Assembly (NCBI GenBank): GCA_001662425.1
Contig: BDDC01000057.1
Location: 72,405-136,404, forward strand
Reading direction: 5' to 3'
Source: Chlamydomonas sphaeroides
Lineage: Eukaryota; Chlorophyta; Chlorophyceae; Chlamydomonadales; Chlamydomonadaceae
Length of the DNA: 64,000 bases
The first letter of the stretch is position 1, and the number at the start of each line of letters is the position of its first letter. Below the pieces are notes generated by a model. It was not told the origin of the DNA, made no database searches, and saw only the letters and a program-made list of their open reading frames with translations. Below, one piece after another: positions 9,838 through 20,900 of this stretch. Both the position numbers and the translations under genes were made by a program.

Positions 9838-12593
9838 ATGTTTGCCTCGCTCGTTCGCGGACTTGCATCGGCACCACCAAGCTGCAATGAAGGGCGATGC
9901 GTGGCTGTCCAGGTGAGCCGAAATCCGGCGCTATACAACTGCAGGTCAATGCTGACCGCCGCCGTCGCGGCATGCGGCGTCCTCCTCTGCCTTTCAGGTC
10001 GCACCCTCGTGTGGGCTTCGTCTGCGCTCTCGCTGGCTTACGTCCGCCTGTGCCAGTCGGATGCTCGCCGAGTCGGGCCACAAGTCAGGGTCCCCCAGCA
10101 TCGACACCACGCCCGGACGCAGGTTGATCAGCTACGTGGCATCGGCTGCGGCTGTGACTCCCGCTGAAGCCACAGAATCTGTCAGCGCCAGCACTGCGGA
10201 TCTGGGCGTGCTAACCTTGGCGGTTCGGGGTGACTACCTGACCGGAATGCCAGCCACCCGCAAGGCGTTCGGCCCCGCCGTTGAGGCCAGCAAGGACGGT
10301 GCTCAGGCCGCGGAGGTCTGGGTCCGGCTACCCTTCGACGGCCAGCTGCACCGCTTTGAAATAGGCATTCTCAACGTCCGCTCTGGATGCGTCATAACCC
10401 GCATCGGCGAGCTGCGGACTGCTTTGCGGATGGCACGACCTGGCGACAGCCTGCGACTAGCGCGACTGCCGGACGGGCGAGTGGAGGTCGTGGAGCCGGT
10501 CGCCTCGCCGGACTACAGCCCGCAGCCGTGCCTGACGCTGAACGCCACCGGATACCTCGCCGGCATCGCCGCGCTCCGGCGCACCTTCGGCGCCGACCTT
10601 GTGGAATCGGTGCTCGCCACGGGTAGCCCGCAGCCCCTGGAGCTGTGGCTTCCCACGCCGCCACCAGGCGCGGCGCTCCAGCGCTACGGGGTGTCGTTGT
10701 GCAAGCACGGTGGCGGTGTGTACCTGCGAGGCATTGCGCAGCTGAGAAAGGCGCTGCGGCTGCAGCCAGGGGATACGGTCCGCCTGGCACGCCAGCTCGA
10801 CGGCCGGGCGTTCGTGGTGGAGCCTCAGCTGCTGGCAGAGCCTTGCCTCAAGATCGGCCCCAGGGGCGTAACCGCGACTGGGCCGGAGGCTCTGCAGGCT
10901 GCCTTTGGCGCTGCCGCCGTGGACGCCGCCGCTGCCTCGGGCAGCGTGCAGGCGGCGGAGGTGTGGGTGCCGCANNNNNNNNNNNNNNNNNNNNNNNNNN
11001 NNNNNNNNNNNNNNNNNNNNNNNNNNNNNNNNNNNNNNNNNNNNNNNNNNNNNNNNNNNNNNNNNNNNNNNNNNNNNNNNNNNNNNNNNNNNNNNNNNNN
11101 NNNNNNNNNNNNNNNNNNNNNNNNNNNNNNNNNNNNNNNNNNNNNNNNNNNNNNNNNNNNNNNNNNNNNNNNNNNNNNNNNNNNNNNNNNNNNNNNNNNN
11201 NNNNNNNNNNNNNNNNNNNNNNNNNNNNNNNNNNNNNNNNNNNNNNNNNNNNNNNNNNNNNNNNNNNNNNNNNNNNNNNNNNNNNNNNNNNNNNNNNNNN
11301 NNNNNNNNNNNNNNNNNNNNNNNNNNNNNNNNNNNNNNNNNNNNNNNNNNNNNNNNNNNNNNNNNNNNNNNNNNNNNNNNNNNNNNNNNNNNNNNNNNNN
11401 NNNNNNNNNNNNNNNNNNNNNNNNNNNNNNNNNCGGATGGGCGCGTGGAGGTGGCGGAGCCCACCGCGACCGCAGCGGTCGTGGGCGGGGCGGCCCTCTG
11501 CCTAGACGCCGGCCGGCTTCACGTTGGCCAGCAAGGTTCCCGCCTGGTGGGCTTCGCGGCCCTCTTCAGGGCCTTCCGGCCGGCCGTGGAGGAGGTGCTT
11601 GCGACCGGGAGGCGCCAGCCGGTGGAGCTCTGGGCTCGTCCGGTGGGCTCTGAACAGCTGCAGAGTTTTGCAATGCAGCTGTCGCCATACGGCCCTGACG
11701 GCACAAGCTGCTGTTTCTTCGGTGCCGCAGCCCCGGTTCGGGCGCTGCGGCTGCAGCCCGGAGACGCTCTGGCACTGCGGGCGCTGCCGGACGGGCGTGT
11801 TGAGGTGGCCCCGGCGCCGGCGGAAGCTTCTGGCCCGGCGGCAGGCAGCGTGCTGGCGCTGCAGGTTGGGACTAGGGCTAGGACGCTGCACAGCCCGGCA
11901 ACCCTACGCGCCGTGTTCGGGCCGGCGGTGGCTGCGGCCATGGCGTCCCGCTCGAGCCAGGCTGTGCAACTGTGGGTGCGGATGCCGCGCTCCGGGCAGC
12001 TGAAGCCCTTCGAGGGTGCCCTCGTGCATCAGGACGGCACGCTATACGTCCGCACCCGCGCCGCTCTGCGGCGCGTGCTGCCGCCGCTGTCGCCGGGCGA
12101 GGAGGTGCTCGTGAGGGCGCTGCCGGACGGCCGAGTGGAGCTGGTGTCCCCGCAGCCGCTGGCGGAGGCGGAGCAGCTGGGCCAGCGCATGACACTGTCT
12201 CCATCCCACTTCACACGCAGCGGCCTGACGCTGCCCGGAGCTGCGATGGCGGCCCTGTTGGGTCCGGAGCTCGCGGCGCAGGGGCTGCCCAAGGGCGTGG
12301 CCATCCCCCTCGTGGCGGCTGGGGACAGCCGGAGCGCCACCAGCAGCGGCACGGATGCATCGCGACCTCTGGATCCCCTGCAGCTGCGGTCTCGAGTGGC
12401 TCCCTCCGGCCGCGTGCAGTGGGCGATGGACTGCATGTCTCGCTGGCTGGCCGACCAGGGCGCCGATGTGGGCGATGTGCTCGTGCTGGCTGCCGAGGGC
12501 GAGGGCGAGGAGCGCCCGGACGGCACCGGCGGTCCGGCGGTGCCTGGTCGCATTCGGGTGCAGCTGCAGCGGGCAGGACGTGAGGCGTCGTAA
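9838..12593 (+). CDS. Multi-repeat B3/AbrB-like protein, copy A (contains assembly gap)
   Basis: Exon 1 is 9838-9912 (25 aa), intron 9913-9997 (CAG|GTGAGC to CTTTCAG, 85 bp), exon 2 is 9998-12593. The leader (MFASLVRGLASAPPSC) plus the start of exon 2 is Arg/Ser/Ala-rich with few acids, suggesting organelle import. The body consists of about six repeats of roughly 110 residues, each with LxGxxALRxAFG, then xVELWVRxP, then LRLxPGDxLRLxRLPDGRVEV. The pattern (buried strand, helix, strand pair, helix, GD turn, strand) resembles plant B3 or bacterial AbrB DNA-binding pseudobarrels; that fold is inference. A 459-N gap (10975-11433) falls in repeat 3 and changes the apparent frame. The paralogue at 14364 predicts only 137 missing bases, which would restore one frame. 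Tandem duplicate of the downstream gene. Confidence 0.78.
10975..11433. other. Assembly gap (459 N)
   Basis: A run of N inside the third repeat of copy A. Flanking bases align directly with copy B at 15518 and 15656, so about 137 bases (copy B 15519-15655) are expected here rather than 459. The gap length is therefore probably an estimate. Confidence 0.97.
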
Positions 12594-14363
12594 GGGGGTC
12601 ACAGAGGGGCAGCTCGGTGACGCGAGTTGCAAACTGCTTGGACCGCATGCGCGATGCGGGTGTGAAGCTGATTTATCAAGCTGTGCTTGCGGCTTGCTTT
12701 CATGCAATGTCCAGGCAACACGATATGGCATGTGTACTGCTTGTACCTGCGTGCGTTGTGTCCTAATATGTGTGCATTTATCAAATGGCGCGCAGGGCCT
12801 GGCTGAAGCTGCAGGTTGCGGTTAGCCAGCTAGGTAGAGGGACTGTTGGAGGTGTGCAAGAGAGAGTGCGTGTGTGTCTGAGCGGCGGTCCTATCCATGT
12901 GGGTCATTCAGGTAGGCGCGCCGAGGGGTTGCATGCATGCGGCGGTCCTGAGCAATGCGGCAGCTAGCGCGCCATTACCGAAAGGCGCGCGACACGTGTC
13001 ACAGCTGGCTGCACCCCGTAACGACGTTGTAGGGCATGCATGGTTGCGGGCAGGGCTCCGTGCCTGCTGCAAGGCGGGTCTTGCCGCCCCCGCTTAGGGG
13101 CGTGGGCTTGGGGCGTGGTTCCGCGGATGACACGGGCTCGGTAGTGCGGCCGAGCCGCCGTCTCACGGAGTCGCCTGTAGTTGTGTGTGAGGCGTGCGTT
13201 GTGCGTGCCAGGGCGGAAAGGTCGGAGCCAAAGGGTGCGGAGCGCATGCGGCCAGTGACCCGTTGTGGCGGCCGGAATTGGAAGGTAGCAAGCGCAGGAG
13301 CCAGCGCTGCCGAGTGCGTGCCCGAGCGCCATGTGCGTGCTGGCACCAGGGTCTGGGCTAGTGCTCACGGCTAGCTGCTGTGACGCCCAACTGTGACTGC
13401 GTTCCGTCCCGGCGCTGGACTCTCAGCTGGACGGCGCAACTTGGCTACCTACCTAAGGACCTCTCCGCACCGTGCTGCCCTTGCCAACACGTCCCTTGCT
13501 TGGTCATGTCGCGCTCCTCACGTCGTGTAATTTCCAGCCCGCTGTTTAGTGTCCAGCCCGCTGTGCACAACCAGCAGAGCTCTCTATCTCGGTCCCAGTC
13601 AGGAGGGGTCAGTCCTGGTCGTGGCCGCAGCGCGCTCCTTGCTTGTGCAATCCAGGCCGTAGTGAGCTTGCGTCCTGGCAGGCAGGGTCCTGGCCTGCGT
13701 TGCAGAGGTCGCCGTCGCCTGCTCGAATGGGTCCTCTGCAAGCGCGTGGGCGAAGACCGAGGAGGAGCGGTGCGGCCGCTGCGGCGCCGGGTCGGGGCCG
13801 GGCGGCGCCGAGAGGCCAAGTGCGATGCAGCGGCCTCTGTTGCGGCATCGGGACTTCGGTTTTTTTTGGTCGCGTGAGCGCCGGGTACCGTGCTGCCTCC
13901 GCGTACTTTCGCTTTTTTATATGAGGGCCGACGCTGGCGACGGCAGGGGCCAGGCCGGGTTTGGGCGCGGGGAAGGAATCTCGAAAGGAAGGACGCCAAC
14001 ATAATCCTGCGGGACTGGCAGACTTTGATTGGGGAGTAGGACGTTTGACCATCGGATGTGATGGCACTCAAGGGGGGATTCAAAGCTTACAGGGGCTCGT
14101 GCCCAGGCTCCGGCTATCAACGCGGAGCAGCACTTGATCCCACCTGACATGCAGCGCGGGCCCCGGGATGAGAGCTTGCTTGGCCGGGCGATGATGCGCG
14201 CTTCCTGTCTTGGGCTCATGTACGGCAGTCGATGGCTTTGACACGACGAGTCCGCAACAGCCCCACACACGCAAGGCCTTACCCTTTGTGTCTTTACCCA
14301 CACATCTCCTTCTTCACTTGTACCAAAACAAAGTTCCCAGCTGCCGGATTGCGTGAAAGCGCA
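12594..14363. other. Intergenic between the tandem paralogues, no gene seen
   Basis: About 1.8 kb. The overlapping frames here (for example around 13380-14080) have no recognisable motifs and no counterpart downstream of the second paralogue. Nothing else supportable was seen. Confidence 0.5.
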
Positions 14364-16773
14364 ATGTTGGCTCAGCCACTTCGCGGTCTTTCGTCCGCGC
14401 CGGCGAGCTGCACTGGACCACGATGTGGCCGTCCTCAGGTGGGCAAAGCAGCGACGCTACGCGACTCGTCTGCCGGTCCACCTTTCATGCCATGTCGTGT
14501 CACACGCCACGCAACCTCTACTGTCGCAGGCTTATACTGCATCCTCGCGCCGTGTGATTCTAGCTTATCGCCAGCTTGCGTCTGGTGGCATTTATCCCGC
14601 GCTCGCCGGGTCGGACCGTCAGCCACACTCCCCCAGCATCATTATCACGCCCGGACGTCGGTCGATCAGCTGCGCGGCATCAGCTGCGGCTGCGGCTGTG
14701 GCTCGCACTGACGCCACAGAGTACGTCAGAAGCCGCAGCTATGAAGACCTGGGCGTGCTGACCTTTGGGCCCGGGGGCAGCTACCTGAGCGGGATGCCGG
14801 CCATCCGCAACGCGTTCGGCGCCTCAGTGGAGGCGAGCAAGGACGGCGCTCAGCCCGCTGAGGTCTGGGTCCGGCTGCCCATAAATGGCCAGCTTCACTG
14901 CTTCGAAGTAGGCATTCTTCGTGGAAAGAACTACGGCGATCTTTGCTACGTGGCATATACTGGCGAGCTGCTGGCCGCGCTGCAGTTACAGCCTGGCGAC
15001 AGTCTGCGCTTGGGCCGACTGCCGGACGGTCACGTGGAGGTCGTGGAGCCGGTCGCCTCGCAAGACTACAGCCCGCAGCTGTACCTGAAGGCTGACGGCA
15101 ACGGGCGCCTCACCGGCGTCATGGCGCTCCGGCGCGCCTTCGGCGCCGACCTTGTCGAGTCCGTCATTGCCTCGGGCGACACGCAGCCCGTGGAGCTGTG
15201 GTTGCCCACGCCACCACCAGGCGCGGCGCTCCAGCGCTTCGAGGCATCTCTGTACAGCAACTCTGGCAGCGTCTCTCTACGAGGCATTGCGCAGCTGAGG
15301 AAGGCGCTGCGGCTGCAGCCAGGCGATACGGTCCGCCAGCCCGACGGCCGCGTGTTCGTGGTGGGGCCTCAGCTGCTGGCAGAGCCTTGCCTTGAGATCG
15401 GCCTCAGAGGCGTAACCGCGACTGGGTCGGAGGCTCTGCAGGCTGCCTTCGGCGCTGCCGCCGTGGACGCCGCCGCTGCCTCGGGCAGCGTGCAGGCGGC
15501 GGAGGTGTGGGTGCCGCAGCCACCGGACGGCCGCCTGCGCCGCGTGCCCGTGGGGCTGCAGCCCAGCCCTGACGGCGGCGTCGTGCTGCGGACCGGCGCG
15601 CTGGCTCGCGTGCTGGCGCTGCGGCAGGGGGCGCCCCTGCGGCTGCGGCGGCTGCACGATGGGCGCGTGGAGGTGGTGGAGCCCACCGCGACCGCGGCAG
15701 CGGCGGCGGAAGCTGAGGAGCCAGCAGCGGACTCAGATACCGGCCGCCTTCAAGTCAGCAGCGACGGTGGCCAGAGCCTGCTCGGCTGTTCGGCCCTGCT
15801 CGGAGCCTTCCGTCCCGCTGTGGAGGAGGTGCTGGCCACCGGCAAGGGCCAACCGGCAGAGCTGTGGGCTCGTACGTCGGGCTCCAGGCAGCTGCAGCGC
15901 TTCCGGGTGCAGCTCACTCCCACCGGGACCAGCGGGGCCTCCTGCCGCGTCACCAGCACCTCTGTCCTGAAGCGCGCGCTGCAGCTGCAGCCTGGAGACG
16001 CCCTGGCCCTGCGCACGCTGCCGGACGGGCGTGTGGAGGTGGCTCCGGCGCCGGCGGACGCTGCCCCCGGGCCGGCCCAAACAGCAGGCGGCCCACTGGC
16101 GCTGCAGGTTGGGGCCAGCGGCAGGAGACTTCAAGGACCGCGGACCTTGCGCGCCGTCTTCGGGCCGGCGGTGGCCGCGGCCCAGGCCTCTGCCTCTGCG
16201 CAGGATGTGGAGCTGTGGGTGCGGATGCCGCGCTCCGGGCAGCTGCAGCCCTACACGGCGACGCTTGAGCCTACACCGCGCATCTCCACATTGGCAGCTC
16301 TGCGGGCCGTGCTGCCGCCTCTACGGGCGGGCGAGGAGGTGCTCGTGCGGGCGCTGCCGGACGGCCGGGTGGAGCTGGTGTCCCCGCAGCCGCTGGCGGA
16401 GGCGGAGCAGCCGGGAACTGTGGCCCAGCGCGTGACGCTGTCGCGTCACCATCTCAACGACAGCGGGGCGACGCTGCCGCTCCCCGCGATCAGAGCCCTG
16501 CTGGGTCGAGAGCTGACGGCGCAGGGGCTTCCCGAGGGTGCGGCCATTCGCCTGATGGCGGCTGAGGGCGGCCCGCTGCAGCTGCGGTCGCGGGCCGCCC
16601 CCACCGGCGGCGTGCGGTGGGCGGTGTACGGTCTGCCTCGCTGGCTGGCCGCCTGCGGCGGCAGGGTGGGCGATGTGCTCGTGCTGACTGCCGAGGGCGA
16701 GGAGCGCTCCGATGGTGTGGGCGGCCCGGCGGTGCCCAGTTGCATTTGGGTGTGGCTGAAGCGGGGCGGGTAG
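14364..16773 (+). CDS. Multi-repeat B3/AbrB-like protein, copy B (complete)
   Basis: Exon 1 is 14364-14438 (25 aa, MLAQPLRGLSSAPASC start), intron 14439-14529 (CAG|GTGGGC to TGTCGCAG, 91 bp), exon 2 is 14530-16773; 772 aa. The first exon matches copy A in length, phase and sequence, which supports the start. Repeats begin at about residues 99, 208, 311, 430, 547 and 659. Repeats 1-5 share ALRxAFG, ELWVRxP and QPGDxLxLRxLPDGRVEV; repeat 6 is diverged but keeps LPxxAIRALLG, a Trp-containing strand and RVGDVLVL. The GD turn near the end of each unit is the strongest hint of a B3-like pseudobarrel. Repeat 2 lacks four residues after PGDTVR that copy A has. The basic, acid-poor leader suggests plastid or mitochondrial targeting. 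A TGTAA candidate lies about 600 bases after the stop. Function unknown; modular nucleic-acid binding is a hypothesis. Confidence 0.82.
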
Positions 16774-17907
16774 GAGCCGGGATGAGGCGAGCACGGAGGG
16801 CACCAAACAAGCGCAGGTACGGCAGCGGGCTCCTATGGCAGCTGCAGATGCAGTGAAGCCGTGTGCTTGTGTGTCGAGTCTTGAACAACGGTGGGTGTGT
16901 TGCATGTTGCGAGACGGGCTGCGGCCGTGCCTGGCCCTGCTGGCAAGGGCAAGGGCCCGAGGAGTGCGCATACGTACGCATTCTCCATGCAGGTTCATGG
17001 ATGGGACGACCGCTAGCGCCAACGGCCGCGAAGCGCGAACCTTCACGCTTGCCGACGGCCTGAGGGCGTTGTGTTCCGTTGCGCCGTGTGGCTGTCCGGT
17101 CTGGCTGATTCTCACCTGGCTAAGTAAGACTCGGCAGCGGTGCCGGCTTTGGGCTTGCACTTGTGCGTGGCTTGGTTGAGCTTAAGCCAAGCCAACAGGC
17201 GGCCGCGTTGGGCTGCTGGGCTGTCGGCCGCGTCACCCCATGCAGGTGGGCGGGTCCCGGCGGACAATCATGCTGTGGCCGCAACACGTGCCGCGCCGCG
17301 CACGTGTTGCACGAGGCAAGGGGGGTGGGGGGGGACGGTGGGCTGCAGGCGGGCTGCAGGCGGCGTGTCATCGTGTAACGGCACGGCACAGCAGGCGCCA
17401 ATGCAGTGGACCCAGTGAGCGGATTGCAGCACTGCTGGGCTGTCCTGTGAGCTGGGCTGCCGTGGTTGCTCCGACGCGGCACGCCGACGCGCGCGGCGGC
17501 GCGCGCTAGCTGAGGAGCAGCAGCAGCCGGGCTTGCTAGCCTAGCAATGCTAGGGCGCACGTATGTGGGCTGGCGGGGTGGGGACCCTGGCGCTTGGCCG
17601 CACTAGCTCGCGCAACCGCGCATGACGGCACAGGCAGGGGGCCACTGCCTCGTGGCTCTGCCATCCTGCCCCTCACACGGCGGGCCGCCGCACCTCCCAC
17701 CGGCCCACCTGCGCACCCCGTCGCCTCGTGCAGCAGACCGCATCATACGCCCACGCCGCCGCTGCCGAGTTCGGTACCTCGCTCGCTCCCTCCCAACCAA
17801 CCTCCCCCCGGAACCTACGACCCCTCGTCGCCCAACCCCGTCCGCAGCCCACGACCAGCTCCTCTCTGCCCCAACCCGCGCCCTCCCCACTACCACGCAC
17901 AGCGCGC
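16774..17907. other. Convergent intergenic region, no gene seen
   Basis: Lies between the stops of copy B (+) and the 24-exon gene (-). It contains a plus-strand TGTAA at 17374-17378. No minus-strand TGTAA was noticed before the end of copy B. No coding signal was found. Confidence 0.5.
17374..17378 (+). terminator. Candidate TGTAA polyadenylation signal for copy B
   Basis: TGTAA is the usual green-algal nuclear polyadenylation motif. This is the first plus-strand copy I noticed after the stop at 16773, about 600 bases downstream. Weak evidence alone. Confidence 0.35.
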
Positions 17908-20900
17908 TCAATCCTGCTCTTGCCCGCCACGGCCTTTGCCCCGCTGCGCCGCCGCCTGCGCGCCCTCTGACGCGTCCGCCGGGCCCCCGAACAGCGACAC
18001 CGTGTCCAGCACCGTGAGCAGGCTGACGTCGTTCAGCAGGTACACCGGGCACACGGCGCCCAGCAGCTCGCCGCCGCAGCCGCCGCCTCCACCAGCCCCG
18101 CCCCCGGGCTGGGCATGTGCGTTGAGGTCCTGCCCCGACAGCTCCAGGCGCAGGCGGTCCGTGGGTCGGTCCATAGTGGCGCGCAGCGACAGGCACAGCG
18201 CCACATCCAGCGAGCCGCGGGACAGGTACCTGTGGCGGCGGCGGAGGGAAGAGGGAGGGGGGCCAGGGACGGGCACGGAGTGCGGGTGGAGAAGTGACGG
18301 GCAATCAGTGGGCGTGGCGGGCGGCCCAGGCAGGCGGTCTGTTGTGTGGCGGTTGCGGCCGAGCGTGTGCTGCGGCGTGGCCGGGCGCCGCGGACCCACT
18401 CGTGCAGGTGGTTGAAGGCGCGGTTCCAGAAGCGGATAGAGTACGAGTCGGCGGCGTGGAACTTGAGCACCAGCGCGATCACCACCGCCTGCAGCACCCT
18501 GAGCGGGTGGGAGAGGGAGGAGGGGAGGGGCAGGGAGGGCGGGGCGGGGAGGAGCCGATGGGTATGGCAGCGCAGGGGAGTGTGCGGCCCGGGGACGGCC
18601 GTGCGGCAAGGCCCATCGCACTGGAGCCATCGCATCCGCCCACGACGGGCACCGAGGCCGGTCTCCGGGGCCCATGCAGCGGCCGCTGCCGGCCCGACCC
18701 AGCAGCAGGCCCCACCGCCGCACCTCACAGCCAGCCGGGGCGACACACTCGACTGGGGGTGGGGGGCCGCAGCGTGCAGCACGGGAGGGAGGCAGCAGGG
18801 GTGGGCCATTGAGCAGGGCCGAGCTCGCAGGCGCCATGACGCGTGAGCCCCCGCAGCGCTACGCTGCTACCGTCTCTCCGGCGCCCGGACGTGAGCCCGG
18901 ACGTGAGCCCTGACCGCAGCCCTGTCCTCCCCCAGAGTCCAGGCGCACCTGGAACCACAGCCCCTCCACGTCAGCGCGCAGGCGGGTGATGTCGTTGCTG
19001 GCGATCGTGAGCATGGGCGCGGGCCGCTGCGGAGCGCCGTCGGCGTCGCTGGTGGGCCTGAAGCCGGCGGCCAGGCTGGCTGTGAAGAGGTCGCCGTAGC
19101 AGCCCAGCAGGCGGCCCACCACGTCGGAGGAGGCGCTGTGAGGCGGGAGGCGAGGGGAGGGATGGACCGGGGCCGGGGCAGGTGCGGCACGAGGGCCGGG
19201 CGATGGGGGTGGCCCTTGGGACAGGCACTGCCCGGCAGGCGGCGCGTTCGGGGTGCGCGTCTGCACGCCAGTCCTGTGGATGGTTGTAGCGGACATGGAG
19301 CGTGGGCCAAGCAGCTGCGTACGCGCGTCATGGATGACCCGGGGCGAGGACGCGGCGCGCGTCGGACGCTCACCCCGCGCCCGCTGCTCCGGCCGCCGCG
19401 CCGTTGGACAGCAGCTCCGCCACGCGCTCTTCGTCCAGGCGCAGGCACAGCGCCAGCCTGCGTTTGGGAAAAGCGGCGAGGGGGGCGGGCGGAAGGGGGC
19501 GAGAGGGGTGCAAGAGGGGGCGGAAGGGGGCGGGGATGGGCAGGGCGGCACGGCGTGGAACTCGTGGGGGAGCTGCGGCTGGCGTCAGGCTCGCTGCGGC
19601 GCGCAACCTTGGGCCTGCCTGCCGCACCGCGTCCCGCAAGGCGCAGCGGGCAGGCAGGCAGGGGCAGCAGGGGCTAGGCGCCTGCCCAGCCACGGTCGAT
19701 TGCCGCGGCCTGCCCCGCCTCTGTCCGCGTGCGCCCCCTCCCGCATTGAGGAATTGCCTTTCCCAGCCCGGCCCTCCACGCAGAGCAGCGCCGCACTCAC
19801 TTCCGCACGCACAGCTGGCCCACCACGGGGTTGGCCAGCAGCGGCGCAGAGCCCGACGCCAGCGCGCTGCCCTCGGGCATGCCCTCCGCCAGCGCCGCCG
19901 CCCACTCCTGCCCGATCTCAAACAGCGGCGACCCCGCCGCCACCACCGGCGGCGGCCCCTGCGACGGCGACCCCGAGCCCGCCGCCGCCGCGCCCTCGGC
20001 CGCCCAGGCGCTGGGCGCCAGCACGCCCTGCACCGCCGCCGCCTGCGCCGCCACCGCTGCGGCGGCGCTGTCATGGCCAGGCGGGTGGAGCGCCGCGGCG
20101 GCATCGGCGCCGGGCGGCCCAGGGCTGGACGCGGCGCCGGGGGGCCCGGGGCTAGCGGCGGCGGAGGCGGCGGCAGCAGGCGCTGCGTTGTTGTGTGTGG
20201 TGGACAAGGAGTACATGACCTCGGTCAGCAGGCTGGTGATGGAGTGGGTGGCCTGCGGGGCGGGGCGGGCGGTTGCGGGCGTCACAAGAAGCGTGTGGCC
20301 GCTAGGTCCACGGCCTGCGCCGCAGCGATGAGTCATGGTGATGATGCCGTTGTCTACGCCGCTGAGGCATCGTCGGCGATGATGGTGGTGGGGGTCGCGG
20401 GCTCACGGCGACGGGCTGGGATCTGCTGGGAGGGTCTTTCAGCATCCGCATTTTCGGACCTGATCTTCTGCTTCGGAGATCATCCACTAGTTCGCTACTC
20501 CCCACGTACAACCCCCGCCGCACCTCCTCCCTGTCGGGCAGCTTCACGTCCAGCAGGCAGGAGCCGTCGGCGTCCAACGCCAGGTCCAGCGGGAACTGGG
20601 GCGTGGGAGTGGTGAGGGGCGGGTAGGGGAGTGAGCGCCGGCAGCCATCGTGCATGTCGGGCCGCCCCGGTGGGTGGAGGGGCTGTGCACAGGCGTGCAC
20701 AGGCGTCGCATGCTCAGCCGGCCGGGAGGAGTGAGGGATGCGCGCATGCAACGCAGTCAACACCACCGCATGTCGCGGCTCGTGGGCTTGCGTGGGGCAG
20801 ACGACTGCGGTGCGTACGTGGCCGCGGTGCCCCTGGGCCCCCACCTTGAGCTTGAGCGGGCCGTCGTACGACACGCTCTCCGCGCCAAACTGGAACACGC

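Noticed and set aside
10061..12593. Two separate genes on either side of the N gap
   Set aside because: The frame change is explained by the arbitrary gap length; the intact paralogue shows one gene.
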